A stretch of 51,046 bases of DNA from Candidatus Gastranaerophilales bacterium (GTDB lineage: Bacteria; Cyanobacteriota; Vampirovibrionia; Gastranaerophilales; Gastranaerophilaceae), in contig CALVAW010000011.1 of the NCBI GenBank assembly GCA_944325655.1, positions 1-51,046 on the forward strand, read 5' to 3'. Positions within the stretch are counted from its first letter, which is position 1. Each line of letters opens with the position of its first letter. The notes below the pieces were generated by a model. It did no database searches. It was not told the origin of the DNA and saw only the letters and a list, made by a program, of their open reading frames with translations. This document shows positions 15,780 to 23,403 of this stretch, one piece after another. Position numbers and translations under genes: made by a program.

Positions 15780-15790
15780 ATATGAATATG
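15776..15790 (+). promoter_or_regulatory. Predicted leaderless promoter of the SIS-etfBA operon
   Basis: Plus strand: TATAAT (15776-15781), 6 nt, ATG (15788). TAGACA at 15751-15756 is a near-consensus -35 with 19-nt spacing. It shares bases with the hemW -10. Confidence 0.55.
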
Positions 15791-16834
15791 AGTTATGTGA
15801 TGGAATCGGAGATTTATTCTCAAGCACAAATTATTGAGAATTTAATTAAAAAATATATTGTAAATTATTGTGTTTTAGCTGATGTCCCCTTGGATATTGC
15901 AAGAATATCAATTGTTGCTGCAGGTTCTTCTTATAATGCAGGTATATTTGGTAAATACTTTTTTGAAAATATTGCAGGAATTGAAACTTGTGTTAATTAT
16001 GCAAGCGAAGTTGCAATAAGTCCTCTTTTTTCTATAGATAAAAAGACACTTTATGTGTTTATAAGTCAGTCAGGTGAAAGCATAGATACAGTGTTTGCAA
16101 TGAAAAAGCTAAAGGCTTTGGGTGCAAGAGTTTTGTGTATTACAAACAATCTTCAATCTACTATGTATAGCTGTGCGGACTATAAATTTGATATCGGTGC
16201 GGACAGAGAATTTGCTATTGCGGCAACTAAAACATTTTCGGCAACTGTTGTAATGTTGTGGATTATTGCTTTGAAGATAGCTCAAAATAAACATATAGAC
16301 GTTTTGGAAGAAACAAAAAATATAAACGCAGTAAAGAATAATATAGAGCAGTCAATAAATAAAATAGATAATCTTGATGTTGCGGCTAAGTTTCTTGCAA
16401 AAAGAAGAGGTATTTCAATTTGCGGTGTAGGTTATAATTTTGCACTTAGTCTTGAAGCTGCTTTAAAAATTAAAGAAACCTGCTATATTAGTACTTGTGC
16501 ATATCCTTTGGGGGATTTTGTTCATGGGCATTTTGCAGTATTAAATAAGGAAAATGCATTTTTGACATTTATTTTGTCTGAAAATGCACAGGTTGAAAAA
16601 CGTTTATTGGATAAAGTTCAAAAAACATACAAAACAAAAAGTGTTGTAATTTCAGACGAATATGAAGATTATGATTGTGATGTTTTGATTAAATTTCAAA
16701 AAGGACAATCAAAAATTGCGACAATAATTAATATGATTATTGTTATTCAGCTTTTAGCTCTAAAAATTGCAAAAATTTTGGGCAGAAATGTTGATAACCC
16801 GATTGGCTTAAATAAGGTTGTAAAAGGCAGTTAA
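15788..16834 (+). CDS. SIS-domain sugar isomerase (GlmS-like without glutaminase domain)
   Basis: The product from ATG 15788 is 348 aa and matches the isomerase half of glucosamine-6-phosphate synthase. The first SIS domain has AAGSSYNAGIFGKYFFE, FISQSGESIDT and ITNNLQSTMYSCADY, and the second has ISICGVGYNFALSLEAALKIKE and PLGDFVHGHFAVL. The C-terminus (NPIGLNKVVKGS) resembles the GlmS tail. The N-terminal Cys-dependent glutaminase domain is absent, so it could use free ammonia, act as a deaminase like NagB-II/FrlB/AgaS, or process another sugar phosphate. An alternative ATG at 15782 is in frame; the -10 spacing favours 15788. It is 1 bp from etfB and thus in one operon with etfBA, an unusual pairing. 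Confidence 0.8.
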   Translation: MSYVMESEIYSQAQIIENLIKKYIVNYCVLADVPLDIARISIVAAGSSYNAGIFGKYFFENIAGIETCVNYASEVAISPLFSIDKKTLYVFISQSGESIDTVFAMKKLKALGARVLCITNNLQSTMYSCADYKFDIGADREFAIAATKTFSATVVMLWIIALKIAQNKHIDVLEETKNINAVKNNIEQSINKIDNLDVAAKFLAKRRGISICGVGYNFALSLEAALKIKETCYISTCAYPLGDFVHGHFAVLNKENAFLTFILSENAQVEKRLLDKVQKTYKTKSVVISDEYEDYDCDVLIKFQKGQSKIATIINMIIVIQLLALKIAKILGRNVDNPIGLNKVVKGS

Positions 16835-16835
16835 T

Positions 16836-17612
16836 ATGAATATTGTTGTATGTGTCAAACAAGTGCCCGATACGGATGATATAAAATGGACAAAAGAAAA
16901 TAATTTAGACAGATCCAATATGTTATCCAGAATAAATGAACAGGATGAGTGGGCGATAGATTATGCGGTAAGCATTAAAAATAAATTTAAGGATGTCAAA
17001 ATATCCGTTATTTCTATGGGTCCCATGCAGGTTATTGATACTTTAAGATACACTCTTGCTAAAGGTGCCGATGATGCAATTTTGCTTTCTGACAAATTTT
17101 TTTCGGGTTCTGATACGTATGTTACAGCTAAAATACTGGCTTTAGGTATTAGTAAATATTTAAGTGGTTTTGATTTGATTTTAACCGGACAAATGGCATC
17201 TGATGGAGATACGGCACAAACTCCGGTAAGCTTGGCGCAATTATTGGGTATTGTCGATGCTACAAATGTTGTTGAAATTTACAATGCGGATAAGAACAAT
17301 GTTTTGGTTTCTCAAAAACTCGGTTCTGTTATTAATATGATTGAAATTTCAACTCCTTGTCTTGTTGCTGTTAAAAATCCTTGTAAAGAACAAACTAAAC
17401 CTTTGATTGATGATTATATAAGAGCTCAGGATTCTCATATAAAAATTATAGGATCTGAGGACTTGAGTTTAGATAAAGAAGAAATCGGTATAAAAGGTTC
17501 ACCTACAATGGTATATAAAGCATATAGACCTGAATTTGTTAAAGATGCGGTTGAATTAAAGGAAGATTATATTCAACAAATTGTTGATTTTATGGTAAAG
17601 GTGAATGAATAA
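16836..17612 (+). CDS. etfB: Electron transfer flavoprotein beta subunit
   Basis: ETF carries electrons between dehydrogenases and ferredoxin, NAD or quinones, and binds FAD (plus AMP or a second FAD) with EtfA. The 258-aa subunit has the typical start NIVVCVKQVPDTDDIKW, GADDAILLSD (about 82-91), the AMP/FAD loop DLILTGQMASDGDTAQTP (about 112-129), and PCLVAVKNPCKE. It overlaps etfA by 1 bp. No acyl-CoA dehydrogenase or bifurcating partner gene is adjacent, so the electron donor cannot be named. Confidence 0.95.
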   Translation: MNIVVCVKQVPDTDDIKWTKENNLDRSNMLSRINEQDEWAIDYAVSIKNKFKDVKISVISMGPMQVIDTLRYTLAKGADDAILLSDKFFSGSDTYVTAKILALGISKYLSGFDLILTGQMASDGDTAQTPVSLAQLLGIVDATNVVEIYNADKNNVLVSQKLGSVINMIEISTPCLVAVKNPCKEQTKPLIDDYIRAQDSHIKIIGSEDLSLDKEEIGIKGSPTMVYKAYRPEFVKDAVELKEDYIQQIVDFMVKVNE

Positions 17613-18643
17613 TGGCAAAAATCGGTGTATATTTAGAGGTTGATGAAAAGAATCATTGCTTGAACGACGTGTCGTTTGAATTGCTTTCAAAAGCAAAAAA
17701 AATGAAAAACGATGCAAAAAAAATTAATTTAAAAGATAATGAATTTGATATTATTGCCATCGCTCTAAGTAATGATATTTGTCAAGATTCAGTTAAAAAA
17801 GCATTTAGCGCCGGGGCGGATTATTTTGTTCATATAAAGGATGAGTCGCTTAATGTTTTTAATCAAATAGTTTTTTCTCTTTCATTTGTTGAATATTTTT
17901 CAAGTAATCCTTTAGATATAATTATTTTTCCTGCAACATTTCAAGGAAGAATTGTGGCACCAAGAATTACAACATTGCTTGAAACGGGACTTGTTGCAGA
18001 TTGTATTGAATTAGATTTGATAGAAAAAGATGAAAAAATTATGCTTGCCGCTACAAGACCGACTTTTGGTTCTGAACTTATGGCGACGATTTTATCAAAG
18101 AAAAATCCACAATGTGCTACTGTCAGACCGCATACGTTCATTGCTCAATTTGATGAAGTTGCGGATAATTTTTCAGACAGATTTTTTGAATATAATTTAA
18201 AATATCCTCTACAGCCTACGGGATTAAAAATTTTACGTTCTTTTTTTGAAAATGTTCAAGATGAATATTTTGAAAATGCAAAAATTGTTCTTGCAGGAGG
18301 TATGGGTTTATACACGGGAAAAAACCGAGAATATTATGAAAAATTGGAGTCTTTAGCGTCAAAAATCGGGGCAAAAATCGGGGCAACAAGAAAAGTTGTT
18401 GATATGAATTTAATGCCGAAAATTAATCAAATAGGACAGACAGGCTCCAGTGTAGACGCTGATTTGTACGTTGCTTTCGGTATATCAGGCGCTCTGCAGC
18501 ATGTTGCGGGTATGAAAAATTCAAAAAAGATTATTGCAGTCAATGTTGATGAAAATGCAGAAATTTTTAATTATTCGGATTATAAAGTAGTAGCAGATGC
18601 AAAAAAAGTCATAGATGATTTGATTGATTATTTAAATAAATAA
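17612..18643 (+). CDS. etfA: Electron transfer flavoprotein alpha subunit
   Basis: The 343-aa subunit pairs with EtfB. The N-terminal domain ends near residue 190; the C-terminal FAD-binding domain has IVLAGGMGLYT (about 229-239), GATRKVVDM, QIGQTGSSVDADLYVAFGISGALQHVAGM (about 270-299) and IIAVNVDENAEIF, the classic ETF-alpha signature. It starts at the stop of etfB, preceded by an AAGGTG site. It is the last gene of the SIS-etfBA unit. Its stop codon is next to a T-tract hairpin that acts on the opposite strand. Confidence 0.95.
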   Translation: MAKIGVYLEVDEKNHCLNDVSFELLSKAKKMKNDAKKINLKDNEFDIIAIALSNDICQDSVKKAFSAGADYFVHIKDESLNVFNQIVFSLSFVEYFSSNPLDIIIFPATFQGRIVAPRITTLLETGLVADCIELDLIEKDEKIMLAATRPTFGSELMATILSKKNPQCATVRPHTFIAQFDEVADNFSDRFFEYNLKYPLQPTGLKILRSFFENVQDEYFENAKIVLAGGMGLYTGKNREYYEKLESLASKIGAKIGATRKVVDMNLMPKINQIGQTGSSVDADLYVAFGISGALQHVAGMKNSKKIIAVNVDENAEIFNYSDYKVVADAKKVIDDLIDYLNK

Positions 18644-18715
18644 AAAAAAGCCGTCATAAGGCGGCTACTAGACTTGGGGAGGAGGTTTTGAGTAAGAGCG
18701 TATGCTCTTATCAAA
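18641..18715 (-). ncRNA. Candidate Yfr1-like small RNA
   Basis: Read on the minus strand, this stretch has a 7-bp stem-loop (TAAGAGC / GCTCTTA, plus positions 18693-18710), then an unpaired pyrimidine-rich segment with CCTCCTCCCC (18685-18676), then a strong terminator hairpin and T8. A TATAAA box lies just upstream of the first stem. No minus-strand gene lies within the 196-bp gap, so the terminator needs a non-coding transcript. Cyanobacterial Yfr1 has the same layout: two stem-loops flanking an unpaired CU-rich core. The C-rich core could pair with Shine-Dalgarno sequences. Homology to Yfr1 is not proven. Confidence 0.45.
18642..18667 (-). terminator. Intrinsic terminator on the minus strand
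   Basis: The hairpin GCCGCC-TTAT-GACGGC (one G-U pair) flanked by A-T pairs is followed by T8 on the minus strand. On the plus strand no T tract follows, so it is not a good etfA terminator. It overlaps the etfA stop codon. Confidence 0.7.
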
Positions 18716-18826
18716 TTTATATGTTTTAATTCTCGACTGAATAAAAACTTTACTTTAATAACATTTTTTAAATTCCTCTAAAAGGTGTAAATTTTCTAAA
18801 AAATATAAAAAATGCTCCTGTTTTGT

Positions 18827-18842
18827 TAAAATTATTATTATG
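18827..18842 (+). promoter_or_regulatory. Predicted leaderless promoter
   Basis: TAAAAT, 7 nt, ATG (18840). No Shine-Dalgarno is present before this start. Confidence 0.4.
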
Positions 18843-19586
18843 AAAAAGCTGTTTTGTATATTATTTTTATTTTTATTTTTATTTTTATTTTCTTTTTCTA
18901 CTTCATTTGCGGCTAAAAAAAAGAAAGCTCCGGCAACTAAGCATAAAATAGAATTTGTTACAAAAGATAAGTTTATTTTGTCCGGTGATTTATATTTTGC
19001 GAAAAATCAGTCAAACAAACCTCTTGTTGTGATGCTTCATTCTTTTGGATTGAGTGCTGCATCCTGGAAAACATTGGCGGAAGCTCTCAGGCTTAAGGAC
19101 TATAATGTGCTTGCAATGGATTTAAGAGGACACGGGCGTTCCGTATATACTGAAAGTCTAAAATTAAAATCAAGATATAAATTTAGTCAATCGGATTGGC
19201 AAAAATTACCGGAAGATGTGATTGAATCAATAAATTATGTAAAGGCGAATTATCCGAAAATAAATTGTAATGATATTATTATTGTGGGCGCGGATATCGG
19301 CGCAAGCGCAGGTATTATAGCCGGACGTTTAATGAAAAAAGAACCTTTAAAATTTGTTATGATATCGCCCATGCTCAATTTTAAAGGGTTGTATATTCCT
19401 TATAAAGTTGCTAATTATACTGATACTAAATTTTTTGTTATATTGTCAAAGACGGATAAAATTTTATTTAATTTTTATACAAAGACAAAACCTATTATTA
19501 AGACATATCAAACGGGCGGACCCGGAAATCAGCTGTTAAAAGTTAACCCTGAAAGCACTGATGATATAATTAATTTCATAAATTAA
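18840..19586 (+). CDS. Secreted alpha/beta-hydrolase-fold protein, catalytic residues replaced
   Basis: The 248-aa protein has a signal peptide (residues 1-25, ending FAA) and an alpha/beta-hydrolase core: VVMLHSFGLSAASW oxyanion-loop region (about 63-76), MDLRGHGRS (93-101), and IIIVGADIGASAG (146-158), where the usual nucleophile elbow GxSxG reads GADIG with Asp at 152. The expected His near the end (usually AHG-like) is in GGPGNQLL with no His. It may be a pseudoenzyme, or use Asp as haloalkane dehalogenases do, though those keep the His. The signal peptide is encoded by a TTTTTA hexamer run (about 18861-18891). It ends where the convergent yitT gene ends. Confidence 0.75.
   Translation: MKKLFCILFLFLFLFLFSFSTSFAAKKKKAPATKHKIEFVTKDKFILSGDLYFAKNQSNKPLVVMLHSFGLSAASWKTLAEALRLKDYNVLAMDLRGHGRSVYTESLKLKSRYKFSQSDWQKLPEDVIESINYVKANYPKINCNDIIIVGADIGASAGIIAGRLMKKEPLKFVMISPMLNFKGLYIPYKVANYTDTKFFVILSKTDKILFNFYTKTKPIIKTYQTGGPGNQLLKVNPESTDDIINFIN
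18861..18891 (+). repeat. TTTTTA hexamer run in a signal-peptide region
   Basis: About five units of a 6-bp repeat encode alternating Leu-Phe in the hydrophobic core of the signal peptide. Slippage by one unit would add or remove two residues without frameshift. Confidence 0.8.
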
Positions 19587-20414
19587 CTACTTTTTGTATC
19601 TTTTACCAAAGACTTCATGAACGTTTTCGGTCGAAAGAAAAGCATCTTTATCCATTTGCATTACAAGTTCTTTTAGTTTGTACAGCTCAATTCTTGGTAT
19701 TACACAATATACCATTACTTTTTTAGCTTTGCTGTAACCGCCTTGAGCTTCAATATAGGTAACGGTTTTATCAAGTTTTTCTATTATTGCTTGTCCTATT
19801 TCTCTTCCTTTGTCGGATATTATTCTTATTGATTTTTCTTCGCTCAAGCCTTGTACAATGCTATCTATTGCTCTGTATGCAATTAAATATGTTAAGGTTG
19901 AATACATTGCCTGTTCCCAACCGTATAAAAAACCGGCGCTTGTGAATATAAAAATGTTTATGAACATAATTATTTCGCCTACGGAATACGGGTATTTTTT
20001 TGATATTTTCATGGCAAGTATTTCTGTTCCATCCATACATGCGTTGTTTTTAAGTACTATTCCGACACCGACTCCGAGTATTCCTCCGCCAAATAATGCA
20101 GATAATAATAAATCTCCGGTTACTTTTGGAATATGGTGACATATATTAACAAAAGCGGCAAGTGCTATGACGCTATATAGTGCCGTAAATATAAATCTTT
20201 TACCAAATTCACTGAGAGCAAGAAGGACAAAGGGGATATTTAATGCAATAAGAAAAACACCCAGATTTATTTTGGTAATATAGCTTGCCATAATTGATAT
20301 ACCGACTATTCCGCCGTCAATTATTTGGTTTGGTACCAAAAAACACTCTAATGCAAATGCTGCTAAAAATGCACCTATCGTGCAAAAGATTAAATTTATA
20401 ATTATTTCTTTCAT
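19587..20414 (-). CDS. YitT-family membrane protein
   Basis: The 275-aa protein has five or so N-terminal membrane helices (residues about 5-190) with the family motif LVPNQIIDGGIVGISI and NACMDGTEILAMKIS, then a cytoplasmic DUF2179 domain (about 205-275: RIISDKGREIGQAIIEKLDKTVTYIEAQGGYS, VYCVIPRIELYKLKELVMQMDKDAFLS). The function of the family is unknown; the DUF2179 domain is ligand-binding-like. It is transcribed divergently from the solute-binding lipoprotein gene with only 22 bp between start codons. TATCAT lies 6 nt before its ATG. Confidence 0.9.
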   Translation of the reverse strand: MKEIIINLIFCTIGAFLAAFALECFLVPNQIIDGGIVGISIMASYITKINLGVFLIALNIPFVLLALSEFGKRFIFTALYSVIALAAFVNICHHIPKVTGDLLLSALFGGGILGVGVGIVLKNNACMDGTEILAMKISKKYPYSVGEIIMFINIFIFTSAGFLYGWEQAMYSTLTYLIAYRAIDSIVQGLSEEKSIRIISDKGREIGQAIIEKLDKTVTYIEAQGGYSKAKKVMVYCVIPRIELYKLKELVMQMDKDAFLSTENVHEVFGKRYKK

Positions 20415-20426
20415 AAATTTATGATA
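20412..20426 (-). promoter_or_regulatory. Predicted leaderless promoter of the yitT-like gene
   Basis: Minus strand: TATCAT (20426-20421), 6 nt, ATG (20414). It overlaps by 2 bp the -10 of the divergent gene. Confidence 0.45.
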
Positions 20427-20439
20427 GAATATTTTTATG
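20425..20439 (+). promoter_or_regulatory. Predicted leaderless promoter of the solute-binding lipoprotein gene
   Basis: Plus strand: TAGAAT (20425-20430), 6 nt, ATG (20437). No Shine-Dalgarno is present. Confidence 0.5.
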
Positions 20440-21222
20440 AAAAAGTATATAGCTTTAATAATTATTTTGTTATTGGTTTTTTTGTTGTCGGGATGTTCGA
20501 TTTTAAAACAAAAAAGAGAACTTTCTGATTTGGATTTAATTAAAAAAAGAGGCTATATTATTGTAGGAGTCAGAAGCGACGCTCCGCCTTTCGGGTTTTA
20601 TAAAGACGGTAAGTTATCAGGTATTGATATAGAAATTGCTCAAAATATTGCTAAATATATTTTTAAAAATGATCTTCCGACAAATATTAAATTTGTAGAA
20701 GTTAATGCCCTGAACAGGATTGAAAAACTTAATTCAAAAGATGTCGATATTTTGGTAGCGACAATGAGTATAAATGAAAAAAGAAAACTTATTATGAGTT
20801 TTTCAATCCCATATTTCGTTACGAGTCAAAAAATTATTACAAGAAAAACATCAAAAATTTCTAATTTGCAATATTTTAATAAAGACGGAAGATTAGCAGT
20901 GGTCATGGGAACTACCGGTGAAAAAATATCAAGAATTGTTGCTCCAAATGCGCATTTTATCGGTGCAAAAAGTTATAGAGAAGCTTTTAATTTTTTATAT
21001 AACAATCAAGTCGATGCGATTTTAGGTGATGATTGTATTTTATCAAGTTATAATGGCGGTGAATTTAAAATTTTAAACAGAGCATATTCTCGTGAATATT
21101 ATGCTGTTGCAATTAGAAAATCAAACAATTCTAAAGAATTGTTAAATTTGATAAATGCTGCAATAACGGTATTATTGGATGAAAAGCATCTTAATTTAAT
21201 TAAAGCAAGATATATTATTTAG
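20437..21222 (+). CDS. Amino-acid-type ABC solute-binding lipoprotein
   Basis: The 261-aa protein is a family 3 solute-binding protein, as used in polar amino acid uptake. Residues 1-20 form a lipoprotein signal with lipobox LLSGC. The mature part has RGYIIVGVRSDAPPFGFYKDGKLSGIDIEIAQNIA (about 38-72, the typical ligand-binding start), VDILVATMSINEKRKLIMSFSIPYF, and VVMGTTGEKI in lobe 2. No permease or ATPase gene is adjacent, so it is an orphan binding protein or serves a sensor. The pyrophosphatase-like membrane gene starts 50 bp downstream on the same strand and may be co-transcribed, although it has its own TATAAT. Confidence 0.88.
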   Translation: MKKYIALIIILLLVFLLSGCSILKQKRELSDLDLIKKRGYIIVGVRSDAPPFGFYKDGKLSGIDIEIAQNIAKYIFKNDLPTNIKFVEVNALNRIEKLNSKDVDILVATMSINEKRKLIMSFSIPYFVTSQKIITRKTSKISNLQYFNKDGRLAVVMGTTGEKISRIVAPNAHFIGAKSYREAFNFLYNNQVDAILGDDCILSSYNGGEFKILNRAYSREYYAVAIRKSNNSKELLNLINAAITVLLDEKHLNLIKARYII

Positions 21223-21272
21223 TAAAATTAATTTTTTTTAATATAATTGATTTATAGAGTTTCGGAAGTTAT

Positions 21273-23378
21273 ATGGATAGAAATAAAATTAAGAAAAAGT
21301 TATTTATTTGGAGTTTTCTCTTTTGGATTTTTATGTTTACTGCCCTTTTTCAAGGGTATTTGGTTTATTTTGTCGATACTACCTCAACTAAATCGAAATG
21401 GATTGGACTTTTAGCCGGTGCAATTGCAATTTTAGCGGCTTCTATAAAAATTTGTGAAAATTCTTTTTACAATAGTGATAATTCAATCACAGGAAAAATT
21501 GTAAATTATTTTCGCAAAGGTGCAAATATTTCTTTTAAAAGAGAAATAAAAATTTTTCTTTTTATTTGTATCTTAATTTGCTATTTTTTGTATAAATTTG
21601 TCGGGTTGTCATTTTTGATTTCTTTTCTTTCAGGTGCAGTTGTTTTCTTTTTAGTTCGTTATTTTTCTATTTTTGTTGCTTCAAGTTCTGCCGTTAAAGT
21701 TGCAAAGTTTTTTGAAGAGTCTTTTAATTTTGCTTTTAAAGTTGCTTTTAATTCAGGGCTTGCAATTTCAGCGATATCTATAGGAATAGTTATATGTGCA
21801 ATTACTGTCTTATTTCATATATATAAAGATTATGAAATTTTGTCGGGATTTGTGCTGGGATTTGCACTTGCAACAATAATAAGCTCCACTTCAAATACAA
21901 TTATTAAAAAGTCCGTTGATTTTGCTTCCGGTTTTATTTCGGGGTATATAGCTCAAATCGATAATTTTGATAGGCGTTCTCCTGTTTTATTGTTGAGAGG
22001 CATGGTTAAAACAATTCTTAATGTTGTTTCTATGTCATCTGATATGACTTTAACGTTTTGTTTGATAATTATATCTTCTATGACAATAGGGGCTTTTACA
22101 TATAATTTAATGGGTTGTTTTTTGCCTTTAATTATTGCTGCAAGCGGAGTTTTTTCCTTTATTTTTGCGGCAATGTTAACCAGAATGAATAAAGTTCAAA
22201 ATCCGGTAGGCGTTTTGTTTTCTTTATTGGTTAAAACGGTAATATTGTTTTGTGCCGTTTCGTTTTATTGCATTATGATTTGGATGCCGGACTATAGGGG
22301 GCTTTTTTATTCAATTGCGGGTGGTGCTTTGTGCGGACTTGTTGTATGTTTTATAAGTTCTAATTATATATTTGAAAAATTTAAACCGGTTAAAAATATT
22401 GCAAATTCTGCAATTGCAGGTTTGCTGCCGGCATTTTTGCAAAGTATAAGAGAAGGCTTTATGAGCGTTTTTATACCTGTATTATTTGTTGCATTTGTTA
22501 TTGTTGCAGCATTTATTACAAGCGAAGGTTTGCAAAGCCCGTTATTTGGACTTTACGGTATTAGTCTTTCGGTAATTTCTATGGTTTCGATCATCGGGGT
22601 TATGATTTGTAATATTGTTTTTGCTCTTACTTTAAATTCATGCAGAGAAGTTGCACATACATACGAGAATGATGAAATTCAAAAATTAAATCAACAACAA
22701 ACAATCTACATTGGCAATATTTCTTTTTGTATTCTTTCTCTTACTAAGAATTATCTTAATGCCGCTGCAATATTGTGCTCATTCGTTACTTTAATTGCGT
22801 ATTCATTGGTTGTTGAAATACAAGAAATTGATTTGCTAAATCCTTTTGTGATTTTTGCTCTTTTTGTAGGTTCTTCGATACCTTTTTTATATGTTGCTTT
22901 TGTTTTAAGTGGTGTTTCAGGTTCATCCAAAAAACTTGTTTTGGAAGCAAAAAAACAATTCAGGAATTTTCCTCAAATTTTAAGATTTGAAATGCGTCCT
23001 GATTATGAGAAATGTGTTGATGTTGCTTCTAAAAATGCCGGAGTTAAGGCTGTATTTTATAATTTTGTTGTTATTCTGATATTATTTTTAATTGCTTTTT
23101 TTCTAAATAAAGAAGCTCTTTTTGCTTTTGTTTTTGGAATTTTGTTGTCCTCCGTCGGGCTGATTTTCTTTTCGGGTAATTGCTCTTCGGTAGTAAAAAG
23201 TGCAAAGAGATTTCTGCGAGATGAATATATTAATTCAAACAGAGCGCAAGAATATGCCATTTTAACTCAAAACGGTCAATTGTTTAGTTCTTTTAGAGAT
23301 TTGACTGTACCTGTTTTAATAAATTTAATGAAATTTATGGCAGTATTAATATTAGCTTTTGCGCCGTTGTTAAAGTAG
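21273..23378 (+). CDS. Membrane-bound pyrophosphatase homologue lacking catalytic residues
   Basis: The 701-aa, roughly 15-16-helix protein aligns over its length with H+/Na+-translocating pyrophosphatase (HppA, usually 650-800 aa). The segment at residues 208-262 aligns with the DVGADLVGK...DNVGDNVGD signature without gaps, but the acidic ligands become G220, R242, K246 and N250; only D216 and D257 remain. FGLYGISLS (425-433) precedes the YGPIxDNAGG site, where the Asp aligns with N455. The later WDNAKK site reads VKSAKR (D to K642) and DPFKDTSGP reads SSFRDLTVP (D to S672). The fold-level motifs RPDYEKCVDVASKNA and LINLMKFMAVLILAFAPLL are kept. It therefore should not hydrolyse pyrophosphate. 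Its role is unknown. GGAAG is the ribosome site; TATAAT lies near 21242. Confidence 0.78.
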   Translation: MDRNKIKKKLFIWSFLFWIFMFTALFQGYLVYFVDTTSTKSKWIGLLAGAIAILAASIKICENSFYNSDNSITGKIVNYFRKGANISFKREIKIFLFICILICYFLYKFVGLSFLISFLSGAVVFFLVRYFSIFVASSSAVKVAKFFEESFNFAFKVAFNSGLAISAISIGIVICAITVLFHIYKDYEILSGFVLGFALATIISSTSNTIIKKSVDFASGFISGYIAQIDNFDRRSPVLLLRGMVKTILNVVSMSSDMTLTFCLIIISSMTIGAFTYNLMGCFLPLIIAASGVFSFIFAAMLTRMNKVQNPVGVLFSLLVKTVILFCAVSFYCIMIWMPDYRGLFYSIAGGALCGLVVCFISSNYIFEKFKPVKNIANSAIAGLLPAFLQSIREGFMSVFIPVLFVAFVIVAAFITSEGLQSPLFGLYGISLSVISMVSIIGVMICNIVFALTLNSCREVAHTYENDEIQKLNQQQTIYIGNISFCILSLTKNYLNAAAILCSFVTLIAYSLVVEIQEIDLLNPFVIFALFVGSSIPFLYVAFVLSGVSGSSKKLVLEAKKQFRNFPQILRFEMRPDYEKCVDVASKNAGVKAVFYNFVVILILFLIAFFLNKEALFAFVFGILLSSVGLIFFSGNCSSVVKSAKRFLRDEYINSNRAQEYAILTQNGQLFSSFRDLTVPVLINLMKFMAVLILAFAPLLK

Positions 23379-23388
23379 TTTATATTGT

Positions 23389-23403
23389 TATAATTAAAAT
23401 ATG
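23389..23403 (+). promoter_or_regulatory. Predicted leaderless promoter of yjbQ
   Basis: TATAAT (23389-23394), 6 nt, ATG (23401). TTGTTA at 23367-23372 gives a fair -35 with 16-nt spacing. No Shine-Dalgarno. Confidence 0.55.

Noticed and set aside
18650-18665. Hairpin as terminator of etfA on the plus strand
   Set aside because: No T tract follows on the plus strand; the T8 is on the minus strand, so it fits a minus-strand transcript instead.
18780-18800. Minus-strand GAGGA followed by an ATG and only three more codons
   Set aside because: A four-residue frame (MLLK) is too short to support as a leader peptide without other evidence.
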